Source of the DNA: CALLCD01 sp039196965
GTDB lineage: Bacteria > Pseudomonadota > Alphaproteobacteria > Caulobacterales > Hyphomonadaceae
DNA: 64,000 nt
Direction: 5' to 3'
NCBI GenBank assembly: GCA_039196965.1
Contig: JBCCUK010000006.1
Location: forward strand, 76,082-140,081
Shown here: piece after piece, positions 17,359 to 26,793 of the stretch
How the letters are laid out: every line of letters begins with the position of its first letter
Position numbering within the stretch: position 1 is the stretch's first letter
Program-made: the position numbers and the translations under genes
The notes under the pieces: model-generated
Database searches by the model: none
What the model was told of the DNA's origin: nothing
Seen by the model: only the letters and a program-made list of their open reading frames with translations

Positions 17359-18579
17359 ATGTTCAGCTTCCTCAAGAACAATACACGTTGGATTGCCGGG
17401 GGCTTCTTGCTCACCTTCTTTTCGTCATTTGGCCAGACCTTTTTCATCGGCCTGTCGGGAGAGGAACTGCGTGAGAAATTCAGCCTTACCGATGGCGAGT
17501 TTGGACTGATCTATATGGTGGCTACCCTTGGCAGTGCGCTCAGCCTGCCATGGCTGGGGCGGGCCCTCGATATTATGCCCGGCTGGAAAGTCGCCCGGCT
17601 TGTTATACCGTCTCTCGCTGTTGCCTGTGTCCTCATTCCCCTGGCACCGAGCGTGACAGCCTTGATCGTCCTGCTTTATCTCCTGCGGCTGCTTGGTCAG
17701 GGCATGATGACCCACACAGCACTGACGGAAATTGGACGCTGGTTTTCAGCCAATCGCGGCCGCGCGACCTCGCTGGTCGTGCCCGGCCATCAGGGCGGAG
17801 AGGCCGCTCTGCCAATCCTCTTTACCCTGATCGCTGGGTCTGTCGGATGGCAGTATGCCTGGTTTGGCGCGGCCTTGGCACTCGTCATGATTGCCTGGCC
17901 ATCCATCATCCTGCTCTGGCGCATCGAACGCTCGCCAAAATCGGTCGCAGGACAAACCGGCGAAGTGCGCACGGCGAAGGACTGGACCCGCGCAGAGGTC
18001 GTCCGCGACCCGGTGTTCTATGCAACGCTGATCGGCGTTTTAGCTCCTCCTTTTATCGGTACGACGATCTTTTTCCATCAGGACTATCTGATAGAACTGC
18101 GCGGCTATGCGCCCCTCGCCTTTGCCAGCGCCTTTCCTTTGATGGCCGCGACCACGGTTGCGTTTGCCTTGATCTGCGGCCAACTGACCGACCGATTCGG
18201 CGCGCTGAAACTGCTGCCCTGGTTCCTCCTTCCCCTGGCCACTGCAAGTGCTGTGGCGGGGGTCTTCGAACCGGTTTGGGGCATTTATCTTTTCATGTTT
18301 CTGCTTGGCGTCAGCTATGGTTTCACCTCTACGCTCCTAGGGGCCCTTTGGCCTGAGATTTATGGCGTCAGACATCTTGGATCGATCCGGGCGATTATCG
18401 TCGCAGCCATGGTCTTCTCAACGGCACTTGGTCCTGGCCTTACCGGAGCCCTGATCGACAAAGGCATAGAACTGCCAGCCCAGCTCATCGTGATGAGCGT
18501 GTGGTGCGTGGCCGCGTCCCTGATATTCGCGGTCGTCTCACCGACGATCGCCCGGCGGAATGCGGCGGCGCTGGCCTGA
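17359..18579 (+). CDS. Major facilitator superfamily (MFS) transporter
   Basis: Integral membrane protein of 406 residues with about 12 hydrophobic segments. The MFS loop 2-3 is visible as LGRALDIMPGWKVARL and the equivalent loop 8-9 as GQLTDRFGALKLLPW. It has no signal peptide, as expected. The substrate is not deducible: closest in style are general drug or organic-acid MFS carriers. The stop lies 18 bases from the convergent leuA stop, leaving no room for a separate terminator. Confidence 0.85.
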   Translation: MFSFLKNNTRWIAGGFLLTFFSSFGQTFFIGLSGEELREKFSLTDGEFGLIYMVATLGSALSLPWLGRALDIMPGWKVARLVIPSLAVACVLIPLAPSVTALIVLLYLLRLLGQGMMTHTALTEIGRWFSANRGRATSLVVPGHQGGEAALPILFTLIAGSVGWQYAWFGAALALVMIAWPSIILLWRIERSPKSVAGQTGEVRTAKDWTRAEVVRDPVFYATLIGVLAPPFIGTTIFFHQDYLIELRGYAPLAFASAFPLMAATTVAFALICGQLTDRFGALKLLPWFLLPLATASAVAGVFEPVWGIYLFMFLLGVSYGFTSTLLGALWPEIYGVRHLGSIRAIIVAAMVFSTALGPGLTGALIDKGIELPAQLIVMSVWCVAASLIFAVVSPTIARRNAAALA

Positions 18580-18597
18580 CGGCGTCTGGACCGAAAA

Positions 18598-20130
18598 CTA
18601 AGCTGCGAGCCGCTTTGCCTTGCGCGCTTCCAGCTTGTTAAGCGCATGAATATATGCCTTGGCAGACGCGACCAGCGTATCGGTATGGGCACCCTGCCCA
18701 GTGGCAATAATACCCTCGCCCTTCAGCCGGACAGACACTTTGGCCTGGGCATCGGTTCCGCCCGTGACGGCGTGGACCTGATAAAGCTCCAGCCGCGCAT
18801 GGGTATCGACGATTTTGCGGATCGCCCGGAACACGGCATCGACGGGGCCATTGCCCTCGGACTCGGCTTCGACCGCGTCGCCGTCTACCGTGACGCAGAG
18901 ATACGCTGTCTGGGGTCCATCGGACCCGCACATCACTTTCAGAGACTGGAAAGAAATCCGCTCACCGGCAGCCGACAGCTGATCGTCGACCAGCGCGGCG
19001 ATGTCATCATCGAAGACATGTTTCTTCTTGTCTGCCAGGCGCTTGAAGCGCTGGAACGCATTCATCAGCTCATCATCGTCGAGCTCATAGCCCATACTCT
19101 CCAGCTTGTCGCGGAAGGCATGGCGGCCGGAATGCTTGCCCATCACAAGGGATGTCTTGGAAACGCCGACATCCTCCGGCTTCATGATCTCATAGGTCTC
19201 GGCATGCTTGAGCATACCATCCTGGTGAATACCACTCTCATGGGCAAAGGCATTCTTGCCGACAATCGCCTTGTTGTACTGAACAGGAAATCCGGTAATC
19301 CGCGACACCATCTTGGACGCCGTGGCGAGCTTCGTCGCATCGATGCCGGAATGGTAGGGCAGCGTATCGTTCCGCACCCGGAGCGCCATAACAACTTCCT
19401 CCAGTGCGGCATTGCCGGCCCGCTCGCCAAGGCCATTGATCGTACATTCGACCTGACGTGCGCCATTCGCCACCCCTGCCAGAGAATTCGCGACGGCAAG
19501 TCCCAGATCATTATGACAATGGGTTGACCAGATCACTTTGTCAGAGTCCGGAACAATTTCAATCAGTCTACGGATCAGGTCGCCATACTCATCAGGATGC
19601 GTATATCCGACCGTATCAGGAATATTTATCGTTGTTGCGCCCGATGCGATCGCCGCGTCAACGCATTTGACGAGGAACTCCCATTCCGTCCGCGTTGCGT
19701 CTTCCGGGGACCATTCTACATCGTCGACAAGATTGCGCGCCTGGGAAACCGATCGGCCGACCGCTTCAAGAACGGCATTCTCGCCCATTTTCAGCTTGTG
19801 CTTCATATGCACAGGGCTGGTCGAGATGAAGGTATGTATCCTCGGACGCGCCGCCGAGCGAACCGCTTCGGCGCAGCGATCTATGTCCCCCGGTGTCGAC
19901 CGGGCAAGACCGCAAATCACAGCGTCTTTGGAGCGTCGCGCAATCTCGCGAACGGCTTCGAAATCACCGGGTGACGCGGCAGGGAAGCCCGCCTCGATAA
20001 TATCGACCCCCATGGATTCCAGCAGGTCTGCGAGATCGAGCTTCTCGTTCAGGGTCATGCTCGCGCCCGGGCTTTGTTCGCCGTCGCGCATGGTTGTGTC
20101 GAATATGACAATATCGTTTGGTTTGCTCAT
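18598..20130 (-). CDS. leuA: 2-isopropylmalate synthase LeuA
   Basis: First committed step of leucine synthesis: condenses acetyl-CoA with 2-oxoisovalerate. The signature FDTTMRDGEQSPGASM lies at residues 10-25, the metal-binding HCHNDLGLAVANS near 200 and the substrate-binding NGLGERAGNAALEE near 230. A C-terminal regulatory LeuA dimer domain (about 375-500) is present, so feedback inhibition by leucine is likely. Length 510 aa is typical. The ribosome site is weak (CAGG, about eight bases before ATG). A leader with a Leu-rich 18-residue peptide precedes the gene, indicating attenuation control. Confidence 0.97.
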   Translation of the reverse strand: MSKPNDIVIFDTTMRDGEQSPGASMTLNEKLDLADLLESMGVDIIEAGFPAASPGDFEAVREIARRSKDAVICGLARSTPGDIDRCAEAVRSAARPRIHTFISTSPVHMKHKLKMGENAVLEAVGRSVSQARNLVDDVEWSPEDATRTEWEFLVKCVDAAIASGATTINIPDTVGYTHPDEYGDLIRRLIEIVPDSDKVIWSTHCHNDLGLAVANSLAGVANGARQVECTINGLGERAGNAALEEVVMALRVRNDTLPYHSGIDATKLATASKMVSRITGFPVQYNKAIVGKNAFAHESGIHQDGMLKHAETYEIMKPEDVGVSKTSLVMGKHSGRHAFRDKLESMGYELDDDELMNAFQRFKRLADKKKHVFDDDIAALVDDQLSAAGERISFQSLKVMCGSDGPQTAYLCVTVDGDAVEAESEGNGPVDAVFRAIRKIVDTHARLELYQVHAVTGGTDAQAKVSVRLKGEGIIATGQGAHTDTLVASAKAYIHALNKLEARKAKRLAA

Positions 20131-20172
20131 TTTTGCGGCCTGAATGTCGGTGAAGTTGATTGCTGTCGCTAG

Positions 20173-20237
20173 ATGCCTCCCCCTGACCGCGCACCGGTGT
20201 CTAACCGGCGGCTGACGGCCAGGGGCCGCTAAGGCAT
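20173..20237 (-). promoter_or_regulatory. leuA leader stem-loop (attenuator structure)
   Basis: On the transcript, CCCCTG (20225-20220) pairs with CAGGGG (20185-20180). An inner CCGGT/ACCGG hairpin lies inside it, and outer ATGCCT/AGGCAT (20237-20232/20178-20173) closes the structure over the Leu codons. I see no U-run after the stem, so termination may be Rho-dependent or the mechanism may differ from the enteric type. Confidence 0.55.
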
Positions 20238-20257
20238 AGGAGCAAATCTTTTCTCAT
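20201..20257 (-). CDS. leuA leader peptide (Leu-rich attenuator peptide)
   Basis: An 18-codon frame reads MRKDLLLCLSGPWPSAAG, with four Leu codons at positions 5, 6, 7 and 9 (TTG, CTC, CTA, CTT), ending at TAG 71 bases before leuA. An in-frame ATG four codons upstream is an alternative start. Leu codons sit exactly where a 6-base segment (minus-strand ATGCCT, 20237-20232) can pair with AGGCAT at 20178-20173. A ribosome stalled for lack of Leu-tRNA would prevent that pairing. This is the classical design of amino-acid attenuators, known for leuA in several proteobacteria. No strong ribosome site is seen. Confidence 0.7.
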   Translation of the reverse strand: MRKDLLLCLSGPWPSAAG

Positions 20258-20287
20258 AGTGGCACACATTCTACCGAGTTGTATTAC

Positions 20288-20293
20288 TGTCAA
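20288..20293 (-). promoter_or_regulatory. Probable -35 box of the leuA promoter
   Basis: The minus strand reads TTGACA here, about 30 bases upstream of the leader peptide ATG. No good -10 hexamer is found 16-18 bases downstream (the sequence is around GAATGT), so only the -35 is supported. Confidence 0.4.
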
Positions 20294-20327
20294 GCTAATA
20301 TATCGGCGGAGCAGGCATATTTTGCCT

Positions 20328-21071
20328 TCATGTGCCCATTATACGACGAGCCATCCAGCCAATACCGAACCATAATCCAAGGGCGAGGCTTAATATGGCG
20401 AGACCCGCAAGCGGTGATCCGGCGAAGGTAGACGCAATACCTTCGCCAGCAAAGGCAATCAGGGCCGTCTTCGGGATCGTCCCCAAAACGAGACCGCCAA
20501 AATAAGGAAGCCAGCGCGCGCCACTTGCGCCGAAGGCCATATTCACCAGGAGAAACGGCCCAGCCGGAACATTACGAACGATGGCAGAGGCAAGAAAAGC
20601 ATTGCGGCTGATCAATTCGGAGAGCTTTGTAAGCCGGGGGCCAGCGCGCCTTGCCACCACATCCTTTCCTACCCAGCGCCCGACGAAATAGGTCAGCGTC
20701 CCTGAGCAGAAAATTGCCAGCCAGGACCAGGCAAACCCCATAACCGGCCCGAAAGCGAACACCGCTGCCGCAATCAGCGCGAATTGGGGGATGGCAAGAA
20801 ATGCCCCGGCGCAGAACACCAGAGCGGCAACGGGCAGAGCCCAAACCGTGCCGGCGAATCGGCCCGGCAGTTCTGTCAGGTCACGGCTTTCCGCCAGCCA
20901 TCCGAATTGTGCCGCAAGAAACAGGGCGATGACGAGAATGGCTATGGAAAAAGCTGCCGCCACACGAAGCGGAGCCAGTTTGGTCTCTGTCACGGGGTTG
21001 GAGGTTTGAGCCATTGAAGCGGTCATATCAGGGGCCTGGTGGTTCCTGGAAGGCGTAGAGGGTTCACTCAT
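20328..21071 (-). CDS. TVP38/TMEM64-family (VTT/DedA-like) membrane protein
   Basis: 247-residue inner-membrane protein with about five or six hydrophobic segments. The VTT-domain core is seen as FAFGPVMGFAWSWLAIFCSGTL and YFVGRWVGKDVVARR, and the second re-entrant part as RNVPAGPFLLVNMAFGASG. The family includes DedA-like proteins tied to lipid scrambling and membrane homeostasis; the exact substrate is unknown. The first 35 residues are polar and may be shorter in reality, since no clear ribosome site marks the ATG at 21071 and other ATGs follow. It ends just upstream of the leuA promoter. Confidence 0.82.
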   Translation of the reverse strand: MSEPSTPSRNHQAPDMTASMAQTSNPVTETKLAPLRVAAAFSIAILVIALFLAAQFGWLAESRDLTELPGRFAGTVWALPVAALVFCAGAFLAIPQFALIAAAVFAFGPVMGFAWSWLAIFCSGTLTYFVGRWVGKDVVARRAGPRLTKLSELISRNAFLASAIVRNVPAGPFLLVNMAFGASGARWLPYFGGLVLGTIPKTALIAFAGEGIASTFAGSPLAGLAILSLALGLWFGIGWMARRIMGT

Positions 21072-21211
21072 ACTATACCGGCCGCATTACCTGTCGAACT
21101 GACGACTCGCCCATGGCCCTTACCACACATGGAAAGGCAGTGAATACAGGCGTTTGCCAGCTACACAATCCGGAACAATCAGGGGAGTTCACCGGCATCT
21201 ATCCCCATAAA

Positions 21212-21247
21212 ACTCTCAGACACTCTCAGCGCGCCGAAACTGAGAGT
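21212..21247 (-). terminator. Hairpin with repeated ACTCTCAG arms downstream of DUF4175 gene
   Basis: ACTCTCAG at 21222-21229 pairs with CTGAGAGT at 21240-21247, and a second copy of ACTCTCAG lies at 21212-21219. Read on the minus strand, the more distant partner gives a hairpin followed by TTTTA, which fits a modest intrinsic terminator for the DUF4175/lysA transcript ending at 21280. The two arm copies compete for the same partner. Confidence 0.5.
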
Positions 21248-21279
21248 CTCAACGCCTACCCTATCCTCGGTTTATCCCC

Positions 21280-23847
21280 CTAAAACCGATCCAGCAAACG
21301 CTCCAGATAATCGCGTTCATCTTCATCGCTCGGATCGGAATAACGACGGCGCAGCTCCTCCAGAATATCGAGGGCGCGCTGGCGTTCAGACTGATCAGGA
21401 ACATCAATCCCTTCAGATGAGTTGGCCCCGCTCGTCTCGCGTCCGAACGGATCGGTCTGCGATTGCTGCTGGTTCTCGCTGCGAAGTTCATCAAGGGCGC
21501 TGGCAAGCTCTCCAGCGACGTCGCGCAGCCTGTTTGTTGCGCGCTCCTGATCGCGCTGGGCCCGGCCAAACTGCCCCTCGCGCAGCGAATCTTCAGCGCG
21601 GCGCTGCGCCCGCAGGGCATCTTCCAGCGCTTGCTCGGTGGCTTCGCCGCCCGGAAGGCCGTCTTCACCTTCGTCGTCGCCTGCGCCGCCCTGTTCGGAG
21701 CGCTCACGCAAGGCTTCGAGCAAATCACCAATCGCCTCCTGCCGCTCGGCAAGCTCCTCGCCGCTCAGTTCGGGCACCTGTCCGGCCTGACCGCCGCCCT
21801 GCTGCCGCCGGCTGTCTTCCGCCTGACGTCCGGCCTCCAGCGTATCATCGTTCAGCTCACGCTGCTCGCGCAGGGCTTCAGCCAGATCTTCAAGGTTTTC
21901 AGCAAGCTCCTGCTGCTCGCTGCTCTCTTCGCCTTCCTCGCCTTCGCCGCCCTGATTGGGCAGGGCAAATCCGTCTCCGCCTTGCCCATTACCCTGCTGA
22001 AATTCGAGATTTTCCAGCATGTTGGTGATATCGGAAAGCAGCTGACGCGCCTGATCGCGTGCGCCTGTCTGGGACAGATCCTCAAGCGCCTGGAGCATTT
22101 CTTCGAAAGAGTTTTGACCAAGAGACGGTCCGCCCGCACCGCCGGCTTGCTGGTTATCGAGCCCGTCCTGGGTTGCGCCTTCGGGCAGGCCATTTGCAAT
22201 GGCTTCGGCCAGCTTGGCCTGAACATAGTTTTCCGCTGCCTGACGGAAGGCGTCGGTCAGACGCAAGAGCTCCTCTTCGGTCGCCCCTTCGCGCAGAGCC
22301 TCTTCCAGTGCCCGCCTTGCTGCCAGAAGTGCGGCCAGAGCGTCGGCTGAGCTACCATACTCCGCTTTCAGCGCGACAGCCCATAAAAGGCCATCCAAAG
22401 CGCGTGCTTCATCAAGATTGGTGGCTGATTTCAATGTGCCATGGGCCGCAGCAAGGCCAGAAAATATGCCGTAATCGTCGAAGTATTTCTCACCGCTAAA
22501 GGTCACCGCCTCCAGCATCAACGCTGCCTGTTGGACCCCCTCTGGCGCGCTTTCCAAGGCATTGATCGGTCCGACATACCCCTCTTCATAGGCGCGCGGC
22601 TCACGCAAAGCTGTCACGCGGATCTCCTGGGTCGCCCTAGCCAGGTTTTGCAAAAAGAGTTTCTCGGGAAATTTGAACTCATGTGGTTCACTTTCGCCCT
22701 CCTGACCTGCGCCATCGGTGGCGACCAGACGCCCGGACACCAACAGACCTGCCCAAGGGTGACGGGTCATATCGATGGCAGAGTCTTCAGTGGCCTCACG
22801 AACAGACGCGCCCGGCAGTTCAATCCGCACGCGTCGCTCATCTTCCGGTACGGCAGGATGAGGTTCGACCAGCTTCAGAGCAAGTTCGAGACGCTCTACA
22901 CCGTAATCGTCGACCACACTCCATGAAAACTCCGTTCGATCATTCTCACCTAAAACCGGCGGTTCATCGAAGCGAGGCATCGGCGGGCTGTCGGGCGACG
23001 TGGTGATCTGCCAGGCGGCACGGCGGCCCCACCAATTCACGGCCAGCAGCGCATCTTCAGTAACAACCGCTCGCGTCTCATAGGCACCGTCAGGCGTTTC
23101 TTCGAAGCGCTGTCGTTGCGTTTGGGTGGTGCCTCTGAGCACCAGTTTCGGGGCCGACCGCGCCTGCGCTCTGACCGTCACCTCTGATCCGGCCGGCACC
23201 AATACAGGCGTGCCATCACCGCTCAGAAACACTGGGGGTCTTCGGGAGTATTCCGGAGGAGAAATCCAAGCCTCAACTCGGACATCTTCCGCCCCGATCA
23301 ACGATCCGTAATCGGGCATCAGAGCCCGTCCGATCCGCCCGGAGACATCACCCCATGACGATACGAATCCAATGGCCAGCAGAGCCGGTACTGCAAATCT
23401 CAGATAGAACGGATCTAGCGCCCGCCACTCGGCAACAAAGCGCGGAACATTCAGTCCGATAGCAGCCCGCCTCAGTCGCTTTGTGTGGGCCCGCCAGAGC
23501 AAGCGTGCCGCCGGTGCCGAGGTGCTTGGACGATCCGACAGTCCTGCGATTGGTCGATCTTCGGAAAGTGCGTCCAGCGCCGCGTGAGCATCGCCCTCCG
23601 AAGTCTTTATGAAACGTCGTCTTCCCCTGCTTCCGAGAATGATCAGCCCAACGAAAAACACCAGGGTAGATAGCGCGCCCACTGTCGGAGCCATGACATC
23701 GATCACACCAAACAGGGCCATGGCGAGAAAAACAGCGATCAGCAGGATGAGCGACCAAAACGCCGTCACGACACGAAGGGCCGTCAGGCCGACTCGGGTC
23801 TGAAACGTCTTTCGGGAAAGTCCCTCAATGTCCTTTAGCTCAGCCAA
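21280..23847 (-). CDS. TIGR02302/DUF4175 family membrane protein
   Basis: 855 residues. N-terminal membrane segments lie at about 24-46, 52-73 and 150-166, and the region after them is probably periplasmic. A beta-rich domain follows to about residue 400 (SPPEYSRRPPVFLSG, FSWSVVDDYGVERLEL). The last 350 residues are Glu/Gln/Ala-rich and low-complexity or coiled coil (SSEQQELAENLEDLAEALREQ). This architecture and the position next to lysA define the alphaproteobacterial TIGR02302 family, whose role is unknown; an envelope function is inference. The start is a TTG inside the end of lysA (13-base overlap), with GGAG about 11 bases upstream, so translation is probably coupled. Confidence 0.85.
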   Translation of the reverse strand: MAELKDIEGLSRKTFQTRVGLTALRVVTAFWSLILLIAVFLAMALFGVIDVMAPTVGALSTLVFFVGLIILGSRGRRRFIKTSEGDAHAALDALSEDRPIAGLSDRPSTSAPAARLLWRAHTKRLRRAAIGLNVPRFVAEWRALDPFYLRFAVPALLAIGFVSSWGDVSGRIGRALMPDYGSLIGAEDVRVEAWISPPEYSRRPPVFLSGDGTPVLVPAGSEVTVRAQARSAPKLVLRGTTQTQRQRFEETPDGAYETRAVVTEDALLAVNWWGRRAAWQITTSPDSPPMPRFDEPPVLGENDRTEFSWSVVDDYGVERLELALKLVEPHPAVPEDERRVRIELPGASVREATEDSAIDMTRHPWAGLLVSGRLVATDGAGQEGESEPHEFKFPEKLFLQNLARATQEIRVTALREPRAYEEGYVGPINALESAPEGVQQAALMLEAVTFSGEKYFDDYGIFSGLAAAHGTLKSATNLDEARALDGLLWAVALKAEYGSSADALAALLAARRALEEALREGATEEELLRLTDAFRQAAENYVQAKLAEAIANGLPEGATQDGLDNQQAGGAGGPSLGQNSFEEMLQALEDLSQTGARDQARQLLSDITNMLENLEFQQGNGQGGDGFALPNQGGEGEEGEESSEQQELAENLEDLAEALREQRELNDDTLEAGRQAEDSRRQQGGGQAGQVPELSGEELAERQEAIGDLLEALRERSEQGGAGDDEGEDGLPGGEATEQALEDALRAQRRAEDSLREGQFGRAQRDQERATNRLRDVAGELASALDELRSENQQQSQTDPFGRETSGANSSEGIDVPDQSERQRALDILEELRRRYSDPSDEDERDYLERLLDRF

Positions 23848-25100
23848 TCGGGTATGCGCTCCAATGCCGTCATTTCTTCAAATGTAGGCCGCCTTCGGAT
23901 GATTGCATAATCGGAACCATTCACAATCACTTCCGGCACCAAAGGCCTCGCATTGTATTGTGATGACAATACGGCCCCATAGGCTCCCGCTGAATGAAAC
24001 GCGATCGGTTCGCCCGGTTCCAGCCGTGGGAGCTGGCGCGCAGAGGCAAACTTGTCAGTGGATTCGCAGATCGGCCCCACAATATCGACCGTCTCCATTT
24101 CCATCTCGCTTGCCCGCTCGTTCAGAGGGGAGATATCATGGTGCGCAGAGTATAGCGCCGGGCGCAGGAGGTCATTCATGCCGGCATCGACGATCAAAAA
24201 ACGCCGGTCCGGTGCATCCTTATAGTACAGCGCCCGGGTGATCATGATGCCCGCATTGCCAGCAATGACCCGGCCGGGTTCCAGAATGATCTGGACCGGC
24301 AGATCACCGATCACCCGGCGGATCATATTGGCATAGGCATCGGGGGGCGCTGGCTGGTCGGTTGACGTGTAGGGAATGCCCAAACCGCCGCCAAGATCGA
24401 TCCGCGTGATATCGTGACCAACTTCGCGCAGCTTTGTCGCCAGGCCGACGGTCTTGCGAAAGGCCGCTTCCATAGGCTCAAGATCGCCAATCTGGGACCC
24501 GATATGCACATCGACGCCCACCGCCTCGATGCCCGGCAATTGCTTGATCCGGTCGTAGAGCCCTTCCGCCTCTGACCATGGCACACCGAATTTATCACCC
24601 TGCTTTCCAGTAGAGATATTCGGATGACCTCCCGCCGCCACATCGGGATTAACCCGGAGCGCTACTGGCGCTGTCTTTTCTAATGCCGCAGCAACTTCCG
24701 ACAGAACCTCAAGCTCGGCGGCGCTTTCAACATTGAACTGGTGAATACCGACCTCGAGCGCAAACGCCATTTCCTCCCGCGTTTTCCCGACACCGGAGAA
24801 GACGATCTTGTCCGCTGGGATGCCTGCTGCAATAGCCCGCTTCAGCTCACCTGCACTCACCACATCCGCGCCGCACCCCGCTTTCCCGAGCGTCGCGAGC
24901 ACGCCAACATTGCCATTCGCCTTAACCGAATAGGCAATCAGGCAATCCATGCCTTCAAAGACCGTTGCGATGACCCTGGCATGGCGGCGTAGCGTCGCCG
25001 TGGAGTAGACGTATACCGGTGTCCCCACCGCTTCTACGATGTCGGCGAGATCGACCTCCTCGCAATGCAGCGAGCCATTTCGATAGTGAAAGTGATGCAC
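23835..25100 (-). CDS. lysA: Diaminopimelate decarboxylase LysA
   Basis: PLP enzyme that converts meso-diaminopimelate to lysine. The PLP lysine is Lys60 in IAYSVKAN, the glycine loop is IDLGGGLGIPY, the phosphate/carboxylate site is LEPGRVIAGNAG, and the active-site Cys is in GPICESTDKFA. Length 421 aa is standard. It follows the small lipoprotein gene lptM by 12 bases and overlaps the DUF4175 gene, forming an argH-lptM-lysA-DUF4175 operon that is common in alphaproteobacteria. Confidence 0.97.
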   Translation of the reverse strand: MHHFHYRNGSLHCEEVDLADIVEAVGTPVYVYSTATLRRHARVIATVFEGMDCLIAYSVKANGNVGVLATLGKAGCGADVVSAGELKRAIAAGIPADKIVFSGVGKTREEMAFALEVGIHQFNVESAAELEVLSEVAAALEKTAPVALRVNPDVAAGGHPNISTGKQGDKFGVPWSEAEGLYDRIKQLPGIEAVGVDVHIGSQIGDLEPMEAAFRKTVGLATKLREVGHDITRIDLGGGLGIPYTSTDQPAPPDAYANMIRRVIGDLPVQIILEPGRVIAGNAGIMITRALYYKDAPDRRFLIVDAGMNDLLRPALYSAHHDISPLNERASEMEMETVDIVGPICESTDKFASARQLPRLEPGEPIAFHSAGAYGAVLSSQYNARPLVPEVIVNGSDYAIIRRRPTFEEMTALERIPDWLS

Positions 25101-25112
25101 GAGTATGGGTGC

Positions 25113-25376
25113 CTATTCGCCTTCGCCAGCGTCTTCGATGGCGGTTTCCTCAACAGGGCTCACCGGTGCCGCATCCGGCACTTCCCCGCCAAATTCATTG
25201 ACATTGGAGACCTCTGGCTCCGGCTCCACAGCCTCTAATTCATCTTCCATGGTCTGCTCGATCGGCGCAACGTCCCGGAAGATCGGATCCGGGCGCTGAA
25301 GGCCGCCGCGAAGCCCACAAGCCGACAGTCCCACCACGGCAGACAAGCCGACCAAAATAACCCTAGAACTCCGCAT
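25113..25376 (-). CDS. lptM: LptM/YifL-like small lipoprotein
   Basis: 87-residue lipoprotein with signal peptide and lipobox LSAC (Cys20), followed by the conserved GLRGGLQRPD motif seen in LptM-like lipopeptides. In enterobacteria LptM helps oxidative maturation of the LPS translocon LptDE. The tail is long and acidic (EDELEAVEPEPEVSNVNE), with no further Cys, which is typical outside enterobacteria. The ATG at 25376 has GAGGAG nine bases upstream, inside the end of argH (14-base overlap). Its position between argH and lysA supports the call. A longer frame to 25511 is an overlap artefact. Confidence 0.75.
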   Translation of the reverse strand: MRSSRVILVGLSAVVGLSACGLRGGLQRPDPIFRDVAPIEQTMEDELEAVEPEPEVSNVNEFGGEVPDAAPVSPVEETAIEDAGEGE

Positions 25377-26793
25377 CTTCAGTGTCTCCTCGACCGCACT
25401 CCAGCCTTTCTTTCCACGCCGCAACCTGTTCGGCAACTCGGCTTGGTGCGGTTCCTCCAAAGCTGACTCGGCTGGCAGCGGATGCCTCAACAGTGAGCAC
25501 GGAATAGACATCTTCGGTCAGCCGCCCCTCTTCGGCCTGCAATTCAGCAAGGGTGAGATCCGGTAGATCCTTCTTCCCAGCTTCAGCAGCGGCAACGAGC
25601 CGCCCGGTGACATGGTGAGCCTCGCGGAATGGCATTTTCAGTTCCCGAACGAGATAATCCGCAAGATCCGTCGCCGTGGAGAACCCCTTTGACGCCGCTA
25701 CCATCATGGCGTCCGGGTGAAAGGTCATCGTTTCAACCATGCCCGCCATAGCCCGGGCGCAAAGATCGAAACTGTCAAATGCTTCAAATGTCAGAGATTT
25801 ATCGTCCTGCAGATCCTTGGCGTAAGCGAGCGGCAGAGCTTTCACCGCCCCCTGCAATGATGCAAACTTGCCGGTGATCAGAGCGGCCTTCGCACGGACA
25901 AGTTCAGCCGCGTCAGGATTGCGCTTTTGCGGCATGATCGACGATCCAGTAGACCACTCGTCCGACAGCGAAGCAAATCCGAACTGCGCCGATGTCCATA
26001 GGACAATTTCCTCTGCCAACCTGGACAAGTGAGTGGCAGCAATGGCCAGGGCCGACAGAGCTTCCAGAGCAAAATCACGCGCTGATACAGCATCGAGAGA
26101 ATTCGCCATGGGGTGATCAAACCCGAGCGCCTCGGCCGTCATCTCCCTATCGATGGGGAAACTCGTTCCGGCGAGGGCAGCGGCCCCAAGCGGGCATTCA
26201 TTCAGGCGCACCATGGCATCGCCGAGGCGGCCCCGATCCCTGTCCAGCATCTCGACATAGGCGAGCAGATGATGACCAAGGGTGACGGGTTGCGCCGTCT
26301 GCAAATGGGTGAACCCCGGCATGATGGTTCCAGCATGCTCACCTGCACGGGCCACCAGCGCCATTTGCAGATCTTCGAGGCGGTCGGACGCCTCGCCGAG
26401 AGCCCCCCTCACCCAGAGCCTGAAATCCGTGACGACCTGATCATTGCGCGAGCGCGCCGTATGCAAACGGCCTGCGGGCTCACCGACCAGATCCTTCAGG
26501 CGCGCTTCGATGTTCATATGAATATCTTCCAGCGAGCGGGAAAACGGAAACTCACTCGCATTGATTTCATTCAGTATTTTATCAAGACCCTGCTGAATCG
26601 CCGCATTGTCCTCGGCTGAAATGATCCCCGTCGACGCCAGCATATTCGCATGAGCCTTCGACCCGGCAATATCTTCCCGGGCCATGCGCTGATCCACATC
26701 GATTGAGGCGTTAATTGCCTCCATGATGTCCGAAGGTTGTGCGGCGAACCGCCCGCCCCACATTTGCTGGCTTTTTCCATCACTGTCGGCCAT
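25363..26793 (-). CDS. argH: Argininosuccinate lyase ArgH
   Basis: Last step of arginine synthesis: splits argininosuccinate to arginine and fumarate. The fumarase/lyase signature GSSIMPQKRNPD is intact and holds the catalytic Ser. Other family blocks are HTARSRNDQVVTDFRLW, GFTHLQTAQPVTLGHH and SFPIDREMTAEALGF. Length is 476 residues from the ATG at 26793, which has AGAGGTG upstream; the frame continues 17 codons further but overlaps the divergent tlpA start. The 3' end overlaps lptM. Confidence 0.97.
   Translation of the reverse strand: MADSDGKSQQMWGGRFAAQPSDIMEAINASIDVDQRMAREDIAGSKAHANMLASTGIISAEDNAAIQQGLDKILNEINASEFPFSRSLEDIHMNIEARLKDLVGEPAGRLHTARSRNDQVVTDFRLWVRGALGEASDRLEDLQMALVARAGEHAGTIMPGFTHLQTAQPVTLGHHLLAYVEMLDRDRGRLGDAMVRLNECPLGAAALAGTSFPIDREMTAEALGFDHPMANSLDAVSARDFALEALSALAIAATHLSRLAEEIVLWTSAQFGFASLSDEWSTGSSIMPQKRNPDAAELVRAKAALITGKFASLQGAVKALPLAYAKDLQDDKSLTFEAFDSFDLCARAMAGMVETMTFHPDAMMVAASKGFSTATDLADYLVRELKMPFREAHHVTGRLVAAAEAGKKDLPDLTLAELQAEEGRLTEDVYSVLTVEASAASRVSFGGTAPSRVAEQVAAWKERLECGRGDTEDAEF

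Noticed and set aside
18646..19527. 293-codon plus-strand open frame opposite leuA
   Set aside because: LeuA on the minus strand is intact with all signatures, so the opposite frame is a coding shadow.
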